Below are positions 43,815-52,392 of a stretch of 64,000 nt of DNA, in pieces. The stretch spans positions 26,623 to 90,622 of the forward strand of contig NZ_WNNK01000024.1 of NCBI RefSeq assembly GCF_009724245.1. The letters are read 5' to 3'. The stretch is from Pseudomonas spelaei (GTDB lineage Bacteria > Pseudomonadota > Gammaproteobacteria > Pseudomonadales > Pseudomonadaceae). The position numbers and the translations under genes are program-made. The first letter of the stretch is position 1. Each line of letters begins with the position of its first letter. The notes under the pieces are model-generated. The model did not search any database and had not been told where the DNA came from. It was given only the letters and a program-made list of their open reading frames with translations.

Positions 43815-44867
43815 ATGCAGCAGGATGAAATTCAAAACAACGGTTGGTGGATGCCTGCGGAATGGTCCCGGCACGCCGCGACCTGGATGGTGTGGCCCCA
43901 TAACCAGGCTCTGTGGGAGTCGGGTTGGGGCGTCACCTTGCCTCAGGTGCAAGTTGATTTTGCCCGTGTGGCCAACGCCATTGCCCGTTTTGAACCGGTG
44001 AAGATGGTCGTCGACCCTGCTGCTGTCGCCAGTGCCCAAGCGTTGTGCGGGCCCAACATCGAACTGATTGCGCTGCCCGTGAATGACAGTTGGTGCCGGG
44101 ACTCCGGCCCCAGCTTCGTCTGCCACCGACAACAAGGGTTGGCCGGGGTGAGCTGGCGCTTCAACGCCTGGGGTGGCAAGTCGGCCCATGATTTGGATGA
44201 AGGCCTGGCGCGTCGTGTGCTCAATCACTTGGGCCTGCCGTGCTTCGGCACGCCGTTGAGTAATGAAGGCGGCGCGATTCATGTGGATGGCGAAGGCACG
44301 CTGATCACCACCGAGTCGGTGTTGCTCAACCCCAATCGTAATCCCGGGATGAACAAGGCCGAGATGGAGGACATTTTTGCGCGCCTGCTGGGTGTGAAGA
44401 AAACCATCTGGTTGCCGGGAGATCCGGATTACGTGACCGGCGACATGACCGACGGCCATGTCGATGGCGTGTGCGCTTTCGCTCGTCCTGGCGTGTTGCT
44501 GGTAGACGCCACGCACGACAAGCATTCGGTATACGCCGAGGTGGTACGAGAAAACCGTCGCGCCCTGGCGCTGGCAACCGATGCCCAAGGCCGTAAATTC
44601 GAGCTGATCGAACTGTACGAAGCCACCGACGCCGTGGACACAGACGCTGAAGTGTTCTGCGCCTCCTACACCAATTTCTACATCGCCAACGGCGCGATCA
44701 TCATGCCGGCCTATGGCATTGATGCGGACAACGTGGCGGCGCAGGTGTTGGCTCAAGCCTTCCCCGGCCGCGTGGTGGTGCCGGTGCAGATCAATCACCT
44801 GGCCCATGGCGGCGGCGGTGTGCATTGCATCACTCAGCAACAGCCGGCCTGGCCATTGAAGGGTTGA
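43815..44867 (+). CDS. aguA: Agmatine deiminase
   Basis: 350 residues. Guanidine-modifying fold with the expected residues: NDSWCRDSGPSF, EGGAIHVDGEGT, the histidine and aspartate of TDGHVDGVC, and the catalytic cysteine in GGGGVHCITQQQP near the C-terminus. Converts agmatine to N-carbamoylputrescine and ammonia in the cytoplasm. The next gene, five bases on, uses the product. Confidence 0.95.
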   Translation: MQQDEIQNNGWWMPAEWSRHAATWMVWPHNQALWESGWGVTLPQVQVDFARVANAIARFEPVKMVVDPAAVASAQALCGPNIELIALPVNDSWCRDSGPSFVCHRQQGLAGVSWRFNAWGGKSAHDLDEGLARRVLNHLGLPCFGTPLSNEGGAIHVDGEGTLITTESVLLNPNRNPGMNKAEMEDIFARLLGVKKTIWLPGDPDYVTGDMTDGHVDGVCAFARPGVLLVDATHDKHSVYAEVVRENRRALALATDAQGRKFELIELYEATDAVDTDAEVFCASYTNFYIANGAIIMPAYGIDADNVAAQVLAQAFPGRVVVPVQINHLAHGGGGVHCITQQQPAWPLKG

Positions 44868-44871
44868 TGCC

Positions 44872-45780
44872 ATGAGCCTTTTGACGATTGCGACCACTCA
44901 GATGTCCTGCACCTGGGATCTGCCACACAACCTTGATCAGGCCGAGCAACAGGTGCGTGAGGCGGCGGCCAAGGGCGCGCAGGTCATCCTGCTGCAAGAG
45001 TTGTTTGCCACCCCGTATTTCTGCATCGAGCAACACCACAAGCATTTGGCGTTGGCCGAAGAATACCGGCACAGCGCGGTGCTCAAGCGCTTCGCCGCGT
45101 TGGCCAAGGAGTTGGGCGTGGTATTGCCGCTGAGTTGGTTCGAGAAGGCGGGCAACGCCTACTTCAACTCGCTGAGCGTGGCCGATGCCGACGGGCAGTT
45201 GCTGGGTGTCTACCGCAAGACCCATATCCCCAATGCCGTCGGCTATCAGGAGAAAGAATACTTCAGCCCCGGCGATACCGGTTTTCGGGTCTGGGACACG
45301 GCGTTCGGGCGCCTCGGCCTGGGTATCTGCTGGGATCAGTGGTTCCCCGAGACCGCCCGTTGCCTGGCGCTGATGGGCGCCGAAGTGTTGCTGTTTCCCA
45401 CGGCCATTGGGTCTGAACCTGGCTGCGCCACCCTGGATTCCCGTGACCATTGGCAGATGACCATGCGTGGCCATGCCGCCGCCAACATCCTGCCGGTGGT
45501 GGCGGCCAACCGTATCGGCCGGGAAGTGGCGACCACCGACCCGGACTTGCAGATGAACTTCTACGGTTCGTCCTTCATCTGCAACCACAAGGGCAAGCTG
45601 CTCGCCGAAGCGGATCGCGACAGCGCCGGCGTGCTGGTCCACAGCCTGGACCTGGCTGCGATGGCGCAAGAGCGCCTGACCTGGGGCATCTACCGCGACC
45701 GCAGGCCGGAAATGTATGGCGGGCTGTTAAGCCTGGATGGTCGTCATCTCCATGCCCGTTGGCAGACTCAAGAGGTTTGA
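44872..45780 (+). CDS. aguB: N-carbamoylputrescine amidase
   Basis: 302 residues, nitrilase superfamily. The catalytic triad is visible as the glutamate in ILLQELFATPYF, the lysine in YRKTHIPN and the cysteine in GICWDQWFPE. Hydrolyses N-carbamoylputrescine to putrescine, CO2 and ammonia. It starts four bases after aguA, and is followed without a gap by the binding protein. Confidence 0.95.
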   Translation: MSLLTIATTQMSCTWDLPHNLDQAEQQVREAAAKGAQVILLQELFATPYFCIEQHHKHLALAEEYRHSAVLKRFAALAKELGVVLPLSWFEKAGNAYFNSLSVADADGQLLGVYRKTHIPNAVGYQEKEYFSPGDTGFRVWDTAFGRLGLGICWDQWFPETARCLALMGAEVLLFPTAIGSEPGCATLDSRDHWQMTMRGHAAANILPVVAANRIGREVATTDPDLQMNFYGSSFICNHKGKLLAEADRDSAGVLVHSLDLAAMAQERLTWGIYRDRRPEMYGGLLSLDGRHLHARWQTQEV

Positions 45781-45781
45781 T

Positions 45782-46873
45782 ATGAACAGGATCCACTGCT
45801 GTCTGGGATTAGCCCTGAGCGTTGCATTGTCTACGGCCCAGGCTGAGGACAAGACCCTGAAGCTCTACAACTGGGCCGACTATTTCGCCGAGGACACCTT
45901 GGTTCGCTTCACCGCCGAAACCGGGATCAAGGTGATCTACGATGTGATGGACGGCAGCGAAACCCTGGAGGCCAAGCTCATGGCGGGCGGCAGTGGCTAT
46001 GACCTGATCTTCCCGGGCGACACCGTGGGCGAGCGGCTGATGCGCGCCGGCAGCCTGCAGCCGCTGGATCAATCCAAACTCACCGCGCTGGATGACATCG
46101 AACCGGGCCTGAAAAAGTTGCGCACCCACTATGTCTATTCGAACAAGGCCACTGTGCCTTATACCTGGGGCACCATCGGCGTGACCTACAACGCCGAGCA
46201 GATCAAGCAGCGTCTGCCGGATGCGCCGGTCAACAGCCTGGACCTGCTGTTCAAGCCGGAACTGGCTGCCAAGTTCGCGGACTGCGGGATTTCCCTGATC
46301 GATTCGCCGGATGAAGTGCTCGCCGTGGCGCTCAATTACCTGGGCCGTGATCCACGCAGCGGTAAGCCGCAGGATTTGGCGGCGGCCAGTGAGCTGTTGC
46401 TCAAGCTGCGACCGTACATCCGCAAGTTCCAGTCGCAACCCGTGACCGACCTGGTCAACGGCAACCTGTGCCTGTCCCTGGGTTACAGCGGGGATATGAC
46501 CCAGGCGCAACGCGCGGCCGATGCCGCTGGCAAGAAGGTCACGTTCCAGTACCACATCCCCCGGGAAGGCACCACGGTATGGATGGACACCATGGCGATC
46601 CCGGTGGACGCGCAACATCCGGAATACGCCTACGCCTTCATCAACTTCGTGATGCGCCCGCAGAACATGGCGGCCATCAGCAATTTCACCGGCTATCCCA
46701 CCGCGAATGCCAAGGCTCGGCCAAGCGTTGACCCGGCGATGCGCAACAACCCGGATATCTATCCCGATGACGCCACGTTCGAACGGCTGATCCCGGGCAA
46801 GGACATACCCCAGGCCGACATGCGTGCGCGGATGCGGGTCTGGACTAAATTCAAGACAACTGCCGTCAAGTGA
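45782..46873 (+). CDS. Periplasmic polyamine-type binding protein (PotF/SpuD family)
   Basis: 363 residues from ATG 45782, with a cleavable signal ending in STAQAED. Family motifs are LKLYNWADYFAEDTL, YDLIFPGDTVGERL and IPREGTTVWMDTMAIP. It should bind agmatine, putrescine or a related polyamine. No permease or ATPase gene is adjacent, so it must work with a transporter encoded elsewhere. It starts one base after the aguB stop. Confidence 0.9.
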   Translation: MNRIHCCLGLALSVALSTAQAEDKTLKLYNWADYFAEDTLVRFTAETGIKVIYDVMDGSETLEAKLMAGGSGYDLIFPGDTVGERLMRAGSLQPLDQSKLTALDDIEPGLKKLRTHYVYSNKATVPYTWGTIGVTYNAEQIKQRLPDAPVNSLDLLFKPELAAKFADCGISLIDSPDEVLAVALNYLGRDPRSGKPQDLAAASELLLKLRPYIRKFQSQPVTDLVNGNLCLSLGYSGDMTQAQRAADAAGKKVTFQYHIPREGTTVWMDTMAIPVDAQHPEYAYAFINFVMRPQNMAAISNFTGYPTANAKARPSVDPAMRNNPDIYPDDATFERLIPGKDIPQADMRARMRVWTKFKTTAVK

Positions 46874-46899
46874 CGGCCACCCGACTTTCAGAGGTACAC

Positions 46900-48018
46900 A
46901 TGTCAACACGTCGCGATTTCATCAAGCAGGTATCGGTGGTGACCGGCCTGGGCGTCGCCGCCTCCCTGGGCCTGAGCCCGGCACGAGTGCAGGCTGCCCT
47001 CCAGGGCCGCTGGTACATGCCGGACGAGGGCGAAAAACACCGGCAGGCCTTTATCGCATTCGGTGCGCAGGAAGCCATTCACGAAGACTTCACGCCTGGC
47101 GTGCAAGAAGCCCTGGGCCGGATCGCCCGGGCCATTGCTCGTTATGAGCCGGTCACGGTGTTCTGTCGTGAAGACGAGCGGGACCTGGCAGAGGAACTGT
47201 GCGGGAGCAGCAACACCACCTTCGTGATCACCGAGCTGGACGATATCTGGATGCGCGATACCGGTGCCAACTTTGTCGTCGATGACAAGGGTGGACTCGG
47301 CGCGGTGAATTTCAACTTCAACGGCTGGGGCAATAAACAGCAGCATGCCGACGATGCCTTGCTGGCGACCCTGGTCACCGAGGAAACGGGCGCCCAGGCG
47401 ATCCGCAGTGAACTGGTGGGCGAGGGCGGGGCGATCGAAGTGGATGGCCACGGCACCGGGATCATGACCGAAAGCAGCTGGATCAATACCAATCGCAACC
47501 CCGACTGGAGCAAGGCTGACGTCGAGGCAGAGCTGAAGGAGCGGCTTGGTTTACGCAAAATCATCTGGCTGCCGGGCATCAAGGGCAAGGACATCACCGA
47601 CGCCCATGTCGACTTCTATGCACGCTTTGTCAAACCCGGCGTGGTGATTGCCAACCTCGACACTGACCCTGAGTCCTACGATCACAAGGTCACGTTGGCG
47701 CACCTGGAGATTCTGAAGAAGGCCACCGATGCCGACGGCCGCGCGCTGCAAATACACATCGTGTCGCCACCGCTCAACCCACGCAAGAGCCCGTTCAGCC
47801 GAAACAACCCGGACTTCGCACCGGGCTACATCAACTACTTTGTGATCAACGGCGCGGTGATTGCGCCCGAGTTTGGTGACGCGCCGGCCGACAAGAAAGC
47901 CTTCGACCTGCTATCGCAGCTTTACCCCGACCGTAAGGTGGTACAGCTCAATATCGATGCCATCGCAGCCGGTGGCGGCGGCATCCATTGTGTGACCAGT
48001 CACCAGCCTTTGGTTTAG
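46900..48018 (+). CDS. Exported agmatine deiminase/peptidyl-arginine deiminase paralogue with Tat signal
   Basis: 372 residues. The N-terminus STRRDFIKQ plus a hydrophobic stretch (VTGLGVAASLGLSPARVQA) is a Tat signal. The body is the same family as AguA: LDDIWMRDTGANF, EGGAIEVDGHGT, TDAHVDFYARF and the cysteine in GGGGIHCVTSHQP. All catalytic residues seem present. It should act on a guanidino compound in the periplasm, presumably agmatine, giving a product for the binding protein or for uptake. Fourth gene of the agu operon. Confidence 0.88.
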   Translation: MSTRRDFIKQVSVVTGLGVAASLGLSPARVQAALQGRWYMPDEGEKHRQAFIAFGAQEAIHEDFTPGVQEALGRIARAIARYEPVTVFCREDERDLAEELCGSSNTTFVITELDDIWMRDTGANFVVDDKGGLGAVNFNFNGWGNKQQHADDALLATLVTEETGAQAIRSELVGEGGAIEVDGHGTGIMTESSWINTNRNPDWSKADVEAELKERLGLRKIIWLPGIKGKDITDAHVDFYARFVKPGVVIANLDTDPESYDHKVTLAHLEILKKATDADGRALQIHIVSPPLNPRKSPFSRNNPDFAPGYINYFVINGAVIAPEFGDAPADKKAFDLLSQLYPDRKVVQLNIDAIAAGGGGIHCVTSHQPLV

Positions 48019-48063
48019 TCTGGATCAATGCATTGATCCGCTAGCACCTCAGGAGTACTGAAC

Positions 48064-48915
48064 ATGACCGATTCACCTGACTACCTGCCGCCCAAAGTCT
48101 GGACCTGGGACACCGAGAACGGCGGCACCTTCGCCAACATCAACCGGCCCACCGCCGGTGCGACCCACGATCAGGAACTCCCGGTGGGGCGTCACCCACT
48201 CCAGCTGTATTCCCTGGCGACGCCGAATGGGCAGAAGGTCACCATCTTGCTGGAAGAGCTGTTGGCCCTCGGTCATCAGGGTGCGGAGTACGATGCATGG
48301 TTGATCCGGATCGGCGAGGGCGACCAGTTTGGTAGCGGTTTTGTGTCGGTGAACCCGAACTCGAAAATTCCCGCCTTGATGGACCGCAGTGGTGCAAAGC
48401 CGATTCGGGTCTTCGAGTCGGGAGCGATCTTGCAGTACCTGGCGGAGAAATTCGGCGCGTTCCTGCCCACCGAACCGGCTGCGCGGGCTGAATGCCTGTC
48501 GTGGCTGTTCTGGCAGATGGGCAGCGCGCCGTACCTGGGCGGTGGGTTTGGTCATTTCTACGCCTACGCGCCGACCAAGATCCAATACGCCATCGACCGC
48601 TTCGCGATGGAAACCAAGCGCCAACTCGACGTGTTGGACAAACGACTGGCGGTGAGCGAATACATCGCCGGCGATGAGTACACCATCGCCGACATCGCGA
48701 TCTGGCCGTGGTACGGCGGCCTGGTAAAAGGCCGGTTGTATGGGGCTGCCGAATTCCTCTCGGTGCAGGACTACACGCACGTCGTGCGTTGGGCCGATGC
48801 CATCGACGCACGTCCGGCGGTGCAGCGTGGGCGCCGGGTCAACCGCGTCTCCGGGGAGCCCGCCGAGCAGTTGCGCGAGCGGCATGATGCGGCGGATTTC
48901 GACAGCCAGAGTTGA
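48064..48915 (+). CDS. yghU: Glutathione S-transferase, YghU-like
   Basis: 283 residues, close to E. coli YghU (288). N-terminal extension WTWDTENGGTFANINRPTAG is typical, followed by the thioredoxin fold (LYSLATPNGQKVTILLEEL, SVNPNSKIPALMD, VFESGAILQYLAEKF) and the helical domain. Such Nu-class enzymes bind two glutathiones and reduce disulfides. 45 bases after the exported deiminase; whether it is in that operon is unclear. Confidence 0.9.
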   Translation: MTDSPDYLPPKVWTWDTENGGTFANINRPTAGATHDQELPVGRHPLQLYSLATPNGQKVTILLEELLALGHQGAEYDAWLIRIGEGDQFGSGFVSVNPNSKIPALMDRSGAKPIRVFESGAILQYLAEKFGAFLPTEPAARAECLSWLFWQMGSAPYLGGGFGHFYAYAPTKIQYAIDRFAMETKRQLDVLDKRLAVSEYIAGDEYTIADIAIWPWYGGLVKGRLYGAAEFLSVQDYTHVVRWADAIDARPAVQRGRRVNRVSGEPAEQLRERHDAADFDSQS

Positions 48916-48937
48916 AGCGCCATGGGGTGATGACGGA

Positions 48938-49375
48938 TTACTGAGGATCAGTGTCGACGGTACTCATCAGGTATTCCGGTTGCCCGGTCTGTTCGTCGGT
49001 CTGCTCGTGGGTCACCACAAACCCTTGTGAAAGATAGAACTGGCAGCTGGGTTGGTTGTTTTTGTAAACCGCCAGGGTCAGTTCGGCGCGTTGTGTTTTG
49101 GCATGGGCAATCAATTGTTTGCCCAGGCCTTGGCCCTGGCAGTCGGGGGCGACAAACAGTGCGGCCAACTGGCTGTCGAGCAATGAATAAAAGCCTACCA
49201 CCCGTGTTTCGCGCTCAATGACGCAGGTCTCTGAGGCGGGGAGATACAGGTTGCGCATGTTCTCGACCTGGGACCGCCAGAAGGCGGGATCGATAAAGTC
49301 ATGGGCTTTGAGCGAGGCATCCAGCCAGATATCCAGGACGGTATCCAGGTCAGGTGGTTCAAGGTTTCTGATCAT
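48938..49375 (-). CDS. GNAT-family N-acetyltransferase
   Basis: 145 residues. Acetyl-CoA site FVAPDCQGQGLGKQLIAHAK (Q-x-x-G-x-G) and the C-terminal NNQPSCQFYLSQGF. Similar in pattern to YjaB-type acetyltransferases. Convergent with the GST gene; substrate unknown. Confidence 0.85.
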   Translation of the reverse strand: MIRNLEPPDLDTVLDIWLDASLKAHDFIDPAFWRSQVENMRNLYLPASETCVIERETRVVGFYSLLDSQLAALFVAPDCQGQGLGKQLIAHAKTQRAELTLAVYKNNQPSCQFYLSQGFVVTHEQTDEQTGQPEYLMSTVDTDPQ

Positions 49376-49399
49376 TTCGTTTCCGATGGTTTTGACAAA

Positions 49400-50062
49400 T
49401 CATTCCACGCTCAGGCCAGCTGCTTTCCAGTCGCCAAACCCGGCACGCAGTCTGCGGGCGGGCAGGCCATAGGCGTGCAGTGTATTGACGGCATCGGTGG
49501 ACAGTACGCAATAAGGCCCGCGGCAGTAGGCGACTACCTGTTTGCCTGGGGGCAGTTCTGCCAGCCGCTGTTGCAACTCCTGCGCGGGGATATTGAGCGC
49601 GCCGGGCAAATGCCCGGAGGCGAACTCATCTTCCGGCCGCACATCCAGCAGCACCACGCTCTCGCTTTGCATCTGCGCCAGTAATTCTTCGATGGAGATG
49701 CCTTCCAGGCGTTCACGCCGGGAGAGGCTGTCCAGGGCGACCTCGCGTATCTCGGCATGCTGGAACGCCAGATAGTTGCGCAGCGCTTCCAGCAGCGGCG
49801 CCACCGGACCAGCGCCCAGGCTATACAACACGCGCTTGCCGTCCCGGCGTGTCTGTACGATGCCCGCCCGCTTGAGCTGCTGCAAATGCTGAGAGGCATT
49901 GGCGACGGACACACCGGACAGCTCGGCCAGATGTTCGACAGAACGCTCCTCTTGAGCGATGTACTCAAGCAGGGCGAGGCGATGGGCATGGCCCAACGTT
50001 CGGGCAATTTCTGCCAGCGCGGTGAAGTGTTCGGGAGGGAGTGGGGGGCTTGACGGTTTCAT
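49400..50062 (-). CDS. ArsR-family regulator fused to a rhodanese domain
   Basis: 220 residues from ATG 50062. N-terminal ArsR winged helix (LAELSGVSVANASQHLQQL), C-terminal rhodanese domain (VVLLDVRPEDEFASGHLPGA) with the active-site loop AYCRGPYCVLS. Members of this fusion family respond to sulfur or redox species. A perfect palindrome at 50083-50114 between it and the divergent DUF2938 gene is the likely operator. Confidence 0.9.
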   Translation of the reverse strand: MKPSSPPLPPEHFTALAEIARTLGHAHRLALLEYIAQEERSVEHLAELSGVSVANASQHLQQLKRAGIVQTRRDGKRVLYSLGAGPVAPLLEALRNYLAFQHAEIREVALDSLSRRERLEGISIEELLAQMQSESVVLLDVRPEDEFASGHLPGALNIPAQELQQRLAELPPGKQVVAYCRGPYCVLSTDAVNTLHAYGLPARRLRAGFGDWKAAGLSVE

Positions 50063-50082
50063 GGGAAAGATCCTAGCATCGC

Positions 50083-50114
50083 CCAAACATTCAATCAATT
50101 AATTGAATGTTTGG
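50083..50114. promoter_or_regulatory. Probable operator of the ArsR-rhodanese regulator
   Basis: A perfect 13-base inverted repeat, CCAAACATTCAAT and ATTGAATGTTTGG, around CAATTA. It begins 21 bases upstream of the regulator start and lies 63 bases before the DUF2938 gene. ATTCAA..TTGAAT halves are typical of this ArsR branch. Confidence 0.8.
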
Positions 50115-50176
50115 TTTGGTGAGAACATAAGCGGATCGGCTGCTCTCACTTTCAACGATCAGAAAGGAGCAGCAGC

Positions 50177-50668
50177 ATGGCTGAATATTGTGTGTACGCG
50201 GTGGTTATCGGTGTTGGCGCAACCCTCGTCATGGACCTTTGGGCGTTGTTGCTCAAGCGCTGTTTTGGCGTGCCCTCTCTGGATTTTTCCATGGTGGGTC
50301 GGTGGGTTGGTCATCTCCCGCGTGGACGCTGGATGCACGCCAGTATCGCGAAATCATCGCCCATTGCCGGGGAAAGTTCGCTGGGGTGGGGGATTCATTA
50401 CGCCATCGGGGTGATTTTCGCGGCGTTGCTACTGTTGATCGTGGGGCTCGAGTGGGCACGCCAGCCCTCGTTCCTGCCCGCGCTCACCTTTGGCGTGGTC
50501 TCGGTCGTGGCGCCGTTCTTCGTGTTGCAACCGGCGATGGGGGCGGGTGTTGCAGCATCCCGGACACCCAAGCCCAATATTGCCCGGTTGCGCAGCCTCG
50601 CGGGCCATGCCGTTTTCGGGGTGGGGATGTACCTGACGGCGTGGGTGATGGTGCTTGTTGGGCGTTGA
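50177..50668 (+). CDS. DUF2938 membrane protein
   Basis: 163 residues with four hydrophobic segments (VYAVVIGVGATLVMDLWALL at the start, LTFGVVSVVAPFFVLQPAMG in the middle). The pattern matches DUF2938. AGAAAGGAGC lies upstream. Divergent from the ArsR-rhodanese regulator, which probably controls it; a link to sulfur handling is inferred from that alone. Confidence 0.8.
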   Translation: MAEYCVYAVVIGVGATLVMDLWALLLKRCFGVPSLDFSMVGRWVGHLPRGRWMHASIAKSSPIAGESSLGWGIHYAIGVIFAALLLLIVGLEWARQPSFLPALTFGVVSVVAPFFVLQPAMGAGVAASRTPKPNIARLRSLAGHAVFGVGMYLTAWVMVLVGR

Positions 50669-50729
50669 GGGCTGTATTTATGTGTCAGAGAGATTCAGGT
50701 CCTTGGGTTGATAGGCGGTGTAATGACTT

Positions 50730-51653
50730 ATGAAGCGCCATTTTGAAGACGTGCAGTTGGGTAGCATCGAACTGTTTTGCCTGGCTGCCGAGGCCAAAAA
50801 CTTTACCGCCGCCGCGAAGGTGGCGGGCATCGCACCGGCAGCGATCAGCCGTAGTATTTCTCGTATTGAGAAGCGCTTGGGGTCGCGGTTGTTTGTTCGT
50901 ACTACCCGCAGTATTCGCCTGACAGACGCTGGCCAAACCTTTTTCGAGCAATGCCGGCAAGCGTTGACGCAATTGGTGGAGGCGCAGCAGGTAGTAATGG
51001 GCGCGCAGTCGGTACCGTCGGGGCTGTTGCGCATCAGCATCCCGACCACCTACGGCCACCACCGGATCTTGCCGTTGCTGCCGAAGTTTCGTGCGCTTTA
51101 CCCGCAGGTCACGGTGGATGTGCATATCAGCAACCGCAACATCGACTTCGTCGCCGAAGGCTATGACCTGGCGATCCGCGTGAGCGCCCAGCCGGACTCA
51201 GGCCTGATTGCCCGTTTGCTGGAGGACGCCCGGCTGGTGGTGATCGCGGCGCCGTCCTATCTGCAACGTGCCGGCACGCCCCGGACCCTGGAGGATCTGC
51301 CCGCCCACGAATGCATCCAGTACGAGTTGCCGAGCAATGGGCGACGCATCGCCTGGCTGTTCCAGGTCAACGGCAAGGAGCAGGAGTTTTCCGGTGAGGT
51401 CGGTTACAGCTGTTCGGACGATGTGCTGGGTGGCGTAACCCTGGCCAAACATGGCGCAGGGTTGTTCCAGACCTGCCGGTTCATTGTCGAAGAGGAACTG
51501 GCCAACGGCAGCCTGGTGGAGGTTTTGCAACCGTACAGCGGTCGCTCGCGGCCCTTTACCGTGTTGTATCCCCATGGTCGTTACGTGCCGCAGCGGGTTC
51601 GGGCGTTCGTGGACTTTCTGCTGCAGTACCGCGATGAGTGGGCGGCGCGGTAG
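50730..51653 (+). CDS. LysR-family regulator
   Basis: 307 residues. Helix-turn-helix at AAEAKNFTAAAKVAGIAPAA, then AISRSISRIEKRLGSRLFVR, and effector domain (YDLAIRVSAQPDSGLIARLL). CrgA/DmlR-like branch. The 3' end overlaps the convergent TetR gene by 98 bases. Confidence 0.88.
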   Translation: MKRHFEDVQLGSIELFCLAAEAKNFTAAAKVAGIAPAAISRSISRIEKRLGSRLFVRTTRSIRLTDAGQTFFEQCRQALTQLVEAQQVVMGAQSVPSGLLRISIPTTYGHHRILPLLPKFRALYPQVTVDVHISNRNIDFVAEGYDLAIRVSAQPDSGLIARLLEDARLVVIAAPSYLQRAGTPRTLEDLPAHECIQYELPSNGRRIAWLFQVNGKEQEFSGEVGYSCSDDVLGGVTLAKHGAGLFQTCRFIVEEELANGSLVEVLQPYSGRSRPFTVLYPHGRYVPQRVRAFVDFLLQYRDEWAAR

Positions 51654-52254
51654 CGGCTGACAGGTCCCAGGTCAGCATGAGGTGGGAGATGGCGGCGTCA
51701 ATCACATCATGGTCCGCGCTATCCCGGGCAAGGATGGAAATCCCCTGGAGGAAGCTGTCGAACACCGTGGCCAAGGCATGGGCGTTGACGGGTAATTGCC
51801 CGGTGGCGATGCCGCGCTCGACACAGGCCACAATCCCGGCGCGAGTGCGCAGCCGGGAGCGAGTCAGCGCTGCGGTGACATGAGCATTCTCCGGGGAGGG
51901 CGCGCTCATCACGCCCATCGCGACCATGCAGCCTTTCGGGTGACTGTCTTCACACTGCATGCGCGCCGACTGGCGCAGCGCCGTTTCGATGGCCTGTCGG
52001 GGCAGCAGGCTTTCATCCCACAGGCATTCGGTGACCTGGGCAAATGTCGCCAGGTAGCGTTGCACGCATTCCTGGAACAGCGCGTCCTTGGAGCCGAAGG
52101 CGGCGTAAAAACTCGGTGCGGAAATGCCGCCACCCAGGCCAGCTTTCAATTGGCTCAAGGACGTGGCGTCGTAGCCATGCTCCCAGAACAGGTGCAAGGC
52201 CTGCTCAATGGCTTGATCGCGGTCGAAGCTGCGGGGGCGTCCCATCTGCGCCAT
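51556..52254 (-). CDS. TetR/AcrR-family regulator
   Basis: 232 residues. N-terminal helix-turn-helix ALHLFWEHGYDATSLSQLKA, followed by SFYAAFGSKDALFQECVQRY, and the TetR C-terminal domain (CMVAMGVMSAPSPENAHV). The last 33 residues are proline/alanine/threonine-rich and are read antisense to the LysR gene, so they are probably an extension past the folded domain. Divergent from the MFS gene at 52393; paired operator-like repeats lie between. Confidence 0.88.
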   Translation of the reverse strand: MAQMGRPRSFDRDQAIEQALHLFWEHGYDATSLSQLKAGLGGGISAPSFYAAFGSKDALFQECVQRYLATFAQVTECLWDESLLPRQAIETALRQSARMQCEDSHPKGCMVAMGVMSAPSPENAHVTAALTRSRLRTRAGIVACVERGIATGQLPVNAHALATVFDSFLQGISILARDSADHDVIDAAISHLMLTWDLSAATAPPTHRGTAAESPRTPEPAAARNDHGDTTR

Positions 52255-52277
52255 GACTGAATCCTCAGAGTGATGAG

Positions 52278-52296
52278 TTAAATACTAGTCGATACA
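52278..52296. promoter_or_regulatory. Probable TetR operator, copy 1
   Basis: TTAAATACTAGTCGATACA. Its reverse complement matches 52334-52352 at 17 of 19 bases. It lies 24 bases upstream of the TetR start. Confidence 0.65.
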
Positions 52297-52333
52297 TAAG
52301 TCGTTGACAACGGCAGTTCGCCGCTTCAACATT

Positions 52334-52352
52334 TGTATCGATCAGTATTTAA
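52334..52352. promoter_or_regulatory. Probable TetR operator, copy 2
   Basis: TGTATCGATCAGTATTTAA, inverted relative to copy 1. A TTGACA at 52304-52309 lies between the copies, so bound repressor would cover the start region of the MFS promoter. Confidence 0.65.
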
Positions 52353-52392
52353 GTGGCTCGTCGAGCCTCTCTCAGCCCAGGAGCCTCTCCCC

